The notes beneath the pieces are model-generated. The model searched no databases. It was not told the DNA's origin and saw only the letters and a program-made list of their open reading frames with translations. Of a stretch of DNA of 19,232 nt, positions 6,573 to 13,052 are shown piece by piece (the stretch's first letter is position 1; every line of letters begins with the position of its first letter). Both the position numbers and the translations under genes were made by a program. Location: assembly GCA_035540515.1 (NCBI GenBank), contig DATLGM010000208.1:1-19232 (forward strand), written 5' to 3'. Source of the DNA: WHTG01 sp035540515. GTDB lineage: Bacteria; Actinomycetota; Nitriliruptoria; Euzebyales; Egibacteraceae.

Positions 6573-7478
6573 GTGACACACATCGCAGGCAAGGTCGCGG
6601 TGGTGACCGGCGCCGGCTCGGGTATCGGCCGTGCGCTGGCGCTGCAGCTAGCGCGCCGGCGTTGCTCGCTGGCGCTGACCGATGTCGTGCCGGCCGACCT
6701 GGAGCACACAGCCGCGGCCTGCCGGCGCGCGGGGGCTGCTGACGTCATGACCTCCGTCGTCGACGCGGCGAACCGCGATGCGGTCACCCACCACGCCGGG
6801 CAGGTGCTCGACCGGTTCGGGGCGGTGCACCTGCTGTTCAACAACGCCGGCATCGGGCTGGTCGCCGAGGTGCTCGAGCAGCGACTCGACGACGTCCAGC
6901 GGATCCTGGACGTCAACCTCGGCGGGGTGATCAACGGCACGCAGGTCTTCCTGCCGCACCTGATCGCCTCGGGCGGCGGTCACCTGATCAACATCTCGAG
7001 CATCTTCGGGATGATCGCCATCCCGACGCAGAGCGCGTACCACGCCAGCAAGTTCGCGGTCCGCGGCTACACCGAGGGCATCGCGGTCGAGATGCGGATG
7101 GCCGGCCACCCGGTCCGCGTCAGCTGCGTCCACCCGGGCGGCATCGCCACCAACATCGCGCGCAACGCACACCTGCGGGGCCCGCGCGACCGCCACGAGG
7201 TCGCGTCGCTGTTCGACCAGCTCGCCACCACATCGCCGGAGCGCGCCGCCCGCACGATCCTGCGCGGCGTCGAGCGCAACCGCACCCGCATCATGGTCGG
7301 CGCCGATGCCCATGCGCTGCACCTGATGGGCCAGCTGCTGGGATCCCGCTACCTGGGCGTCGTCGCGGCGATCGGCCGGCGCCGGCTGGCTGCGCTGGAC
7401 AACGGCTCGGCCGCCCGCGTCGCGGGCGGGTCCACGCCGACGCCGCCGATCGTCGGCGCCGGCGAGGCGGCCTCGTAG
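6573..7478 (+). CDS. Classical SDR family NAD(P)-dependent oxidoreductase
   Basis: The 301-residue product has all classical short-chain dehydrogenase motifs. The cofactor loop TGAGSGIG is at 12-19, NNAG at 90-93, catalytic Ser143, and YHASK with Tyr156 and Lys160; the Ser-Tyr spacing of 13 is standard. Asp37 in LTDVV at the end of the second strand suggests a preference for NAD(H), though this is only a rule of thumb. The PGGIATNIARN segment and a longer C-terminal tail resemble SDRs acting on lipid or alcohol substrates, but the substrate cannot be assigned. The start GTG at 6573 is chosen for AGGAGG at 6563-6568. An in-frame ATG at 6513 would add 20 unconserved Arg/Pro-rich residues. The gene is divergent from the catalase-like gene and 38 bases before the ThyX-like gene. 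Confidence 0.85.
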   Translation: MTHIAGKVAVVTGAGSGIGRALALQLARRRCSLALTDVVPADLEHTAAACRRAGAADVMTSVVDAANRDAVTHHAGQVLDRFGAVHLLFNNAGIGLVAEVLEQRLDDVQRILDVNLGGVINGTQVFLPHLIASGGGHLINISSIFGMIAIPTQSAYHASKFAVRGYTEGIAVEMRMAGHPVRVSCVHPGGIATNIARNAHLRGPRDRHEVASLFDQLATTSPERAARTILRGVERNRTRIMVGADAHALHLMGQLLGSRYLGVVAAIGRRRLAALDNGSAARVAGGSTPTPPIVGAGEAAS

Positions 7479-7481
7479 ACT
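7476..7481 (+). promoter_or_regulatory. Possible -10 box (TAGACT) upstream of the ThyX-like gene
   Basis: TAGACT fits the actinobacterial TANNNT -10 pattern and begins with the stop codon of the SDR gene, 35 bases before the ThyX-like start. No recognisable -35 element was found. The same hexamer recurs in the same stop-codon position before dapA. Confidence 0.25.
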
Positions 7482-7516
7482 CCGGCGCCCCGCCCACGCC
7501 AACCGCCGGAGCCGGA

Positions 7517-9139
7517 GTGCACCCGTACGTCGTCGAGCCGTTCACCCCCGATGAGCGCGCGGTGCTCGACCGCCACTTCACCAACACCGACAGCCCGGTG
7601 TTCGCACTGGTGGACCTGCCCGAGGTCGTCAAGGGCGCGCTGTTCGCCCGCTACTCGCGGTCCCCGAAGAGCCTGCGGCGGCTGCTGCTGGACGAGTTCG
7701 CCGGTGACCTCGACGACCTGCAGCAGACCGGGACCGGCGCCACCACCACGGACGCGGAGGCCGCGACTCGTGCCGGCAGGCTGTACGAGCGGGTGTTCTC
7801 CGAGTACGGCGACGACTCCGTCGCGCAGCTCGGCGGGGCCCACGTCGCCGTCGAGCAGGCGTCGAACCTGTTGACCAAGCAGCTGGAGTGGGGGCGACTG
7901 GCCGCCTACCTCGAGCAGTCCACCCGCTACATCGCCTACGACGACCAGCCGGGCGGGCGCTACCGCTACTACCGCGACCCCGACGTCATGGCCTCGGAGC
8001 ACGGCGGCGCGTACGTCGAGACGCTCGACGCGGTCTTCGACACCTACCGCGACCTGTTGCCGCAGGTGATGCAGTGGGCGCAGCAGCGGTTCCCCCGCGA
8101 CGAGGGGACCTCCGAGGCGGCTCACCGCAACGCGATCAAGGCCAAGGCGTGCGACGTCCTGCGCGGCCTGCTGCCCGCCGCCACGGTCTCCAACGTCGGC
8201 ATCTTCGCCTCAGGCCAGTCCTACGAGCAGCTGCTGCTGCGCCTGCGGTCCTCCGAGCTGGCGGAGGCCCGCTGGGTCGGCGACCGGATGCTGACCGAGC
8301 TGCGCAAGGTCATCCCGTCGTTCCTGGTTCGCGTCGACCGCCCCGACCGCGGCGGGGTGTGGTCAGAGTATCTGGCCGGCACCCGCTCGGCGACGCGGTC
8401 GCTGGCCGAGGCGCTGCTCGCCGGCGTCCAGCCGGAGCCCGTGCCAGAGGTCGACCTGGTCGCCTGGTCGCCCGAGGCCGAGGACGAGGTGCTGACCGGG
8501 ATGCTGTACCCGCACAGCCGCCTTCCCGAGCACCAGCTGCGGGCGATCGTCGAGGACATGTCCACGCTGAACCGCATGCGCGTGCTGCAGGCGTACGCCG
8601 GGGAGCGCGCCAACCGCCGCCACAAGCCGGGGCGTGCCCTCGAGCGGGTCTGGTACCGCTTCGACGTCTGCGGCGACTACGGGGCGTTCCGCGACCTGCA
8701 GCGCCACCGGATGCTCACCATCGAGTGGCAAGAGCTGTCACCCCAGCACGGCTATGACACGCCGCCGGAGGTCGAGGAGGCGGGCATCGCCGACGCCTGG
8801 CACCGCACGCTGGACCGACAGGCCGAGCTGCACGAGCGCCTGCGCATCGACTTCCCGCGCCAGGCCCAGTACGCCGTGGGCTTCGCCTACCGGCTGCGCT
8901 GGTCGATGCAGCTCAACGCCCGCGCCGCGATGCAGATGCTCGAGCTGCGCACGACCCCGCAGGGCCACCCGTCGTACCGGCGGATCTGTCAGGAGATGCA
9001 CCGGCTGATCGAGCACAAGGCCGGCCATCGCGCCATCGCGGCGATGATGAGCCACGTCGACCACAGCGCCGGCGAGCTCGAGCGGCTCGAGGCCGAGCGC
9101 GCCGCCGAACGCCGGCGCGCCGCTCGCGCAGGGCAGTAG
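7517..9139 (+). CDS. Tandem-domain ThyX-like FAD-dependent thymidylate synthase
   Basis: The 540-residue product looks like two fused ThyX domains; canonical ThyX is about 220-260 residues. ThyX makes dTMP from dUMP using methylene-tetrahydrofolate, FAD and NADPH. The N-terminal half has a GHxS-like GDDSVAQ, a core KQLEWGRLAAYLEQSTRY in which the RHR is lost but the Ser-Arg-Tyr end remains (Ser135, Arg137, Tyr138), and RGLLPAATVSN. The C-terminal half has RHRMLTIEWQELS (Arg396-His397-Arg398, Ser408), with nine rather than seven residues between RHR and Ser, then LELRTTPQGHPSYRRI. The start GTG at 7517 follows GGAG at 7508-7511. The gene sits between dapB and dapA, where mycobacteria carry canonical thyX. 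Whether it is a functional synthase or a paralogue is open; no other thyX or thyA is in the window. Confidence 0.8.
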   Translation: MHPYVVEPFTPDERAVLDRHFTNTDSPVFALVDLPEVVKGALFARYSRSPKSLRRLLLDEFAGDLDDLQQTGTGATTTDAEAATRAGRLYERVFSEYGDDSVAQLGGAHVAVEQASNLLTKQLEWGRLAAYLEQSTRYIAYDDQPGGRYRYYRDPDVMASEHGGAYVETLDAVFDTYRDLLPQVMQWAQQRFPRDEGTSEAAHRNAIKAKACDVLRGLLPAATVSNVGIFASGQSYEQLLLRLRSSELAEARWVGDRMLTELRKVIPSFLVRVDRPDRGGVWSEYLAGTRSATRSLAEALLAGVQPEPVPEVDLVAWSPEAEDEVLTGMLYPHSRLPEHQLRAIVEDMSTLNRMRVLQAYAGERANRRHKPGRALERVWYRFDVCGDYGAFRDLQRHRMLTIEWQELSPQHGYDTPPEVEEAGIADAWHRTLDRQAELHERLRIDFPRQAQYAVGFAYRLRWSMQLNARAAMQMLELRTTPQGHPSYRRICQEMHRLIEHKAGHRAIAAMMSHVDHSAGELERLEAERAAERRRAARAGQ

Positions 9140-9166
9140 CAGCGCGGTTGGCCGCCCGGCGCGGCG

Positions 9167-9172
9167 TAGCAT
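9167..9172 (+). promoter_or_regulatory. Possible -10 box for leaderless transcription
   Basis: TAGCAT fits TANNNT and ends seven bases before ATG 9180. That is the spacing expected if transcription starts at the A of the start codon. Leaderless mRNAs are common in actinobacteria, and the gene lacks a Shine-Dalgarno. Confidence 0.4.
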
Positions 9173-9179
9173 CTGCGCG

Positions 9180-10490
9180 ATGAGCAGGCTCCCGGCCCCC
9201 GATCACGTCCTGCTCCGCCGCTTCGGCCTCGTCCGCGCCGTCGGCGGCGGCGCGTACATCATCGGCGTGGTCGTCCTGGCGTTCCTCTTCGGGCGACAGA
9301 TCTGGCCGCTGGCGCTGGGTGTGCCCGTGCTGGCGGTCGTCACGACGCTGTACTTCACCCGGTCCGCGCGCTACCCCCGCACCGCGGTGATCGCCTCCCT
9401 GGCGGCCGACGCGCTCGTCCTGGGCGGCGCGGTCGCGTTCCTGGGGGGGACCGGCTCCGGGTTGGTGATGCTGTACGCCATCGTCGTGGTCAGCGCCGGC
9501 ATCATGCTGGGTCCCGCAGCCGCCGCGGGGTTCACCCTGTTCACGGTGGCGCTCAGCCTGCTGCAGCTGGGCATCGAGCAGCTGGGCTACCCGCCGGTGC
9601 TGCTGCACCGACCAGCGCTCGAGGACCGGGTGCCGATCCTCGCCGTGAGCCTGGCCGGCCTGGTCAGCGTGGGCTACCTCGCGGGCACCTACGCGCAGCG
9701 GCTGCACGAGCTGATCGCCGAGGGTGGGGAGCGGATCGCCGCCGTCCAGCGCCGCGGGTGGCGACGCCGGTCGTTCGCCGCCCGCGCGGCCGTCGACGTC
9801 CGCACGCCGCTGCTGGACCTCGAGCACGTGGCCGACGAGATCGAGCACCAGTCCGATGCGTCCGACGCCGAGGAGCTGCGGCGCCTCGCCGGGCGCGTCC
9901 GCATGGCGGTCACCCTGGTCGACGCGGAGCTGCAGCAGCTGTCCGACGTCGTCGCCCTGGAGGAGGCCGGCGACTCCCGGCCCGAGCCAATCCTGCTCAG
10001 CCGCGTCGTCGACGACTCGCTGATCGCCCTTGCCGATCGGCTGCGGGACCACCGCGTCGAGGTCGACATCCCGCCACTGAAGGTGCTGGGCGACCGCCGC
10101 GCCACGCGCAGGGTCGTGTTCAACCTGCTGGAGAACGTCGCGGACCACACCCCAGCGGGCACACGGGTCCACGTCACCGCCGTGACGACCGCGGGGTCGG
10201 GCGTGCTGGTGGTGACCGACAACGGCCCCGGCGTGCCCGAGGCCACAGCCGCGCAGCTGTTCACCGGCCCCGACGAGCGGCGGCGGGACGCGCGCGAGTC
10301 GCTGCCCAAGGTGGGGTTGCCGCTGGTCGCCGAGCTGTGCGAGGCGATGAACGCCAAGGTCCACTACGAGCCGGCCCCCGGCGGCGGTTCGCGGTTCATG
10401 GTCAAGATGCGCCTGGCGCCGGCCGCCGCTCCCAGCTCGGACGACGACCCGCCGGCGGAGGTACGCGGATTGCACGGCAGCGCTCGTTAG
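9180..10490 (+). CDS. Six-TM histidine-kinase-like protein lacking the acceptor His
   Basis: The 436-residue product has about six hydrophobic segments (roughly residues 26-38, 42-59, 69-89, 94-110, 111-131, 152-170), then a cytoplasmic two-helix region and a GHKL-type ATPase domain. The ATPase domain is recognisable from the N box FNLLENVADHTP (Asn315, Asn319), the G1 box DNGPGVP (Asp347) and a degenerate G2 region, SLPKVGLPLV. In the dimerisation helix the usual SHELRTPL reads AVDVRTPL at 204-211, so the phospho-accepting histidine is replaced by Val205. The expected biochemistry is therefore ATP binding without standard autophosphorylation, or signalling through a partner. No response regulator gene is adjacent. 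ATG 9180 lacks a Shine-Dalgarno, but a -10-like box lies seven bases upstream. The ligand or signal is unknown. Confidence 0.75.
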   Translation: MSRLPAPDHVLLRRFGLVRAVGGGAYIIGVVVLAFLFGRQIWPLALGVPVLAVVTTLYFTRSARYPRTAVIASLAADALVLGGAVAFLGGTGSGLVMLYAIVVVSAGIMLGPAAAAGFTLFTVALSLLQLGIEQLGYPPVLLHRPALEDRVPILAVSLAGLVSVGYLAGTYAQRLHELIAEGGERIAAVQRRGWRRRSFAARAAVDVRTPLLDLEHVADEIEHQSDASDAEELRRLAGRVRMAVTLVDAELQQLSDVVALEEAGDSRPEPILLSRVVDDSLIALADRLRDHRVEVDIPPLKVLGDRRATRRVVFNLLENVADHTPAGTRVHVTAVTTAGSGVLVVTDNGPGVPEATAAQLFTGPDERRRDARESLPKVGLPLVAELCEAMNAKVHYEPAPGGGSRFMVKMRLAPAAAPSSDDDPPAEVRGLHGSAR

Positions 10491-10493
10491 ACT
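10488..10493 (+). promoter_or_regulatory. Possible -10 box (TAGACT) upstream of dapA
   Basis: TAGACT matches TANNNT and starts at the stop codon of the kinase-like gene, 31 bases before the dapA ATG. No convincing -35 element is seen. An internal promoter for dapA-rnj-ftsK is plausible but unproven. Confidence 0.3.
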
Positions 10494-10524
10494 CGCCTGA
10501 CCGTTGCCGAATCAGGACTTCCCC

Positions 10525-11409
10525 ATGCCATCACTCGGTCGTGTGCTCACCGCCATGGCCACACCCATGCACGACGATCGCCGTGTCGACTACGACGGCG
10601 TGCAGACCCTCGCGGCCTACCTGGTTGATCACGGCAGCGACGGTCTCGTGGTGTGCGGGACGACCGGGGAGTCGCCGACGCTGTCGCACGACGAGACGCT
10701 GAAGATGTTCCGGGTCACGGTCGAGGCGGTGGGCGACCGGGCCACCGTCGTGGCGGGGACCGGCAAGAACGACACGGCGGCCACGGTGGCGCTGACCCGG
10801 GAGGCGACCGCCCTGGGCGTCGACGCCATCATGCTCGTCACGCCGTACTACAACCGGCCGTCGCAGCGGGGGCTGGCCAACCACTTCACCCAGGCCGCCG
10901 CCGCCACCGACCTGCCCGTGATGCTCTACAACATCCCCTCGCGGTCAGCCGCGGAGATCGCACCCGAGACGGTCCTGGAGCTGGCGACGTCGGTCGACAA
11001 CATCGTCGCGGTCAAAGATGCCGTCGGTGATTTCGTCAAGACCGCCTGGCTCGCCGGGCGCAAGCCGACGGACTTCGACATCTACTCCGGAGACGACGCG
11101 ACGTTCCTGCCCCTGCTGGCGGTGGGCGGCACGGGTGTCGTCAGCGTGGCGGCGCACCTGGTCGGCGACGACATCGCTCGCATGGTCGAGCTGTACCCGA
11201 CCGACCCGGTCAAGGCCCGCGAGATCCACCTGCGGCTGCTGCCGGTGTTCACCGGTCTGTTCGTCGACACCAGCCCCGGCCCGCTGAAGGCTGCCCTACA
11301 CATGGCCGGCCTGCCTGCCGGCCCCGTGCGCCCGCCGCTGGCGGACGCCGACGAGCGCGTGGAGCAGGCGTTGCGTGACGCCTTCGACCAGGCGGGGGTG
11401 ACGCTCTGA
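10525..11409 (+). CDS. dapA: 4-hydroxy-tetrahydrodipicolinate synthase
   Basis: DapA condenses pyruvate with aspartate semialdehyde, the first committed step to diaminopimelate and lysine, via a Schiff base. The 294-residue TIM-barrel product shows GTTGESPTL (substrate-site Thr pair), TPYYNRP with catalytic Tyr109, IPSRSA with the carboxylate-binding Arg, and the Schiff-base Lys164 in NIVAVKDA. YSGDDATFLPLLAVGGTGVVSV completes the signature. ATG 10525 is preferred because AGGA at 10514-10517 precedes it by seven bases and it starts just before the conserved LGRVLTAM; an in-frame TTG at 10504 would add seven residues. The 3' end overlaps RNase J by four bases under the proposed CTG start. The dapA-rnj-ftsK order is conserved in actinobacteria. 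Confidence 0.96.
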   Translation: MPSLGRVLTAMATPMHDDRRVDYDGVQTLAAYLVDHGSDGLVVCGTTGESPTLSHDETLKMFRVTVEAVGDRATVVAGTGKNDTAATVALTREATALGVDAIMLVTPYYNRPSQRGLANHFTQAAAATDLPVMLYNIPSRSAAEIAPETVLELATSVDNIVAVKDAVGDFVKTAWLAGRKPTDFDIYSGDDATFLPLLAVGGTGVVSVAAHLVGDDIARMVELYPTDPVKAREIHLRLLPVFTGLFVDTSPGPLKAALHMAGLPAGPVRPPLADADERVEQALRDAFDQAGVTL

Positions 11410-13052
11410 GCCCGCCGGTCGAGGTCGCGTTCTACGGGGGCCTGGGTGAGATCGGGGCCAACATGGCCTCGGTTGAGGTGGACGGCCGCGTCGCCCTGAT
11501 CGACGTGGGGTTGACCTTCCCCGACGCCGAGCACTTCGGGATCGACTTGATCCTGCCCGACTGGAGCCGGCTGCGTGCCCGTGCCGATGACGTGCACTGC
11601 GTGGTCATCACCCACGGGCACGAGGATCACATGGGCGCCCTGCCCTTCTTCCTGCGCGACTTCCCGGGCGTGCCGGTGTACGGCACGAAGCTGACGCTGG
11701 GCCTGATCGCCGCCAAGCTCGAGGAGCACCCGGACGTCGAGGCGGACCTGCGGGAGGTCGAGGCCGGCGAACGGCTGGAGACGGGTCCGTTCGACATCGA
11801 GTTCATCGGCGTGACGCACTCCATCCCGGACGGGATGGCTGTGGCCTTCCACACGCCGCACGGGACGATCTTGCACTCGGGGGACTTCAAGCTCGACCAG
11901 ACCCCGATCGACGGCAAGCCGACCGACCTGCCCCACCTGGCGCAGCTGGGTGACGACGGCGTCGCGCTGCTGCTGGCGGACTCGACCAACGCCGACCACC
12001 CCGGCCACGTGCCGTCCGAGCGGCGGATCGGCAAGACGCTGCGCGACGTCTTCGCCGACGCCGACGGCCGAATCATCGTGACCACCTTCGCCAGCCACAT
12101 CCACCGGGTGCAGCAGGTGATCGACGCGTCGGTCGAGGCGGGCCGCAAGATCTGCCTGGTCGGTCGGTCCATGGTGCGCAACATGCCGATCGCGCGCGAT
12201 CTCGGTTACCTGCACTACGACGACAGCGACGTGGTCGAGCTGGGCGAGGTGACGGGTGCCGAGCGCGACCGCGTCGTGATCATCTGCACCGGCTCGCAGG
12301 GCGAACCCTATGCCGCGCTGTCGCTGATGGCCGCCGGCCAGCACCGCCAGATCCAGCTCGAGGCCGGCGACACCGTCGTGATGGCGTCGTCGGTCATCCC
12401 CGGCAACGAGTCGGCGATCTACCGCACCATCAACGGTCTGTTCCGCCAGGGCGCCCGCGTCGTGCACAAGGGGATCGCCGACGTGCACGTGTCGGGACAC
12501 GCCGCCGCCGACGAGCTGAAGTTCTTCCACAACATCGTCCGGGCGGCGGCGTTCGTGCCCGTGCACGGGGAGTACCGCCACCTTCTGGCACACGCGCACA
12601 TCGCCCGGCAGACCGGCACGCCGGACGACCAGGTGGTGGTGTGCGAAGACGGCGACACGGTGCTGCTCGAGGACGGTCGCGTCCGCCGCGGCGAGTCGTT
12701 CCAGCCGGGCCGGGTGTACGTCGACGGACTCGGCGTCGGCGACGTCGGCAACGCCGTGCTGCGCGAACGCGGCAAGCTGTCGGAGGAGGGGATCTGCGTT
12801 GCCGTCGTCCAGGTCGACCAGCACACCCGCGTCGTCGACACGCCCCGCGTGTTCCAGCAAGGTGTGATCTACGAGCGCGAGCAGAGCGACCTGCTCGACC
12901 ACGCGGCCAAGATGCTGTCCGAGGAGCTGTCGGGTGTCGGTGACGGCGACCCGGCCGTGGTGCGCCGCACCGTGTCCTCGGCGCTCGGGCGGTTCTGGAA
13001 CGAGCGGACCGGCCGGCGCCCGGTGATCCTGCCGATCGTGGTGGAGGTGTAG
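11406..13052 (+). CDS. rnj: Ribonuclease J (metallo-beta-lactamase/beta-CASP RNase)
   Basis: RNase J combines 5'-to-3' exonuclease and endonuclease activity in rRNA maturation and mRNA decay. The product has the zinc motif HGHEDH (His70, His72, Asp74, His75 in the CTG numbering), SGDFKLDQTPIDG, GSQGEPYAALSLMA, the beta-CASP region SGHAAADELKF and PVHGEYRH. The open frame begins after TGA 11376-11378. The universal N-terminal strand VEVAFYGGLGEIG is encoded upstream of the first ATG (11463), and no in-frame ATG, GTG or TTG precedes it, so CTG at 11406, overlapping the dapA stop as CTGA, is proposed as start. A GGGGG run at 11394-11398 could serve as its ribosome site. This gives 548 residues, the normal length; starting at 11463 would delete the first strand. 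Confidence 0.93.
   Translation: MSPPVEVAFYGGLGEIGANMASVEVDGRVALIDVGLTFPDAEHFGIDLILPDWSRLRARADDVHCVVITHGHEDHMGALPFFLRDFPGVPVYGTKLTLGLIAAKLEEHPDVEADLREVEAGERLETGPFDIEFIGVTHSIPDGMAVAFHTPHGTILHSGDFKLDQTPIDGKPTDLPHLAQLGDDGVALLLADSTNADHPGHVPSERRIGKTLRDVFADADGRIIVTTFASHIHRVQQVIDASVEAGRKICLVGRSMVRNMPIARDLGYLHYDDSDVVELGEVTGAERDRVVIICTGSQGEPYAALSLMAAGQHRQIQLEAGDTVVMASSVIPGNESAIYRTINGLFRQGARVVHKGIADVHVSGHAAADELKFFHNIVRAAAFVPVHGEYRHLLAHAHIARQTGTPDDQVVVCEDGDTVLLEDGRVRRGESFQPGRVYVDGLGVGDVGNAVLRERGKLSEEGICVAVVQVDQHTRVVDTPRVFQQGVIYEREQSDLLDHAAKMLSEELSGVGDGDPAVVRRTVSSALGRFWNERTGRRPVILPIVVEV

Noticed and set aside
11082..12902. A 606-codon minus-strand frame opposite dapA and RNase J
   Set aside because: It is antisense to two well-conserved genes, with His/Val/Asp-rich composition and no motif. 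It was judged a GC-bias artefact.
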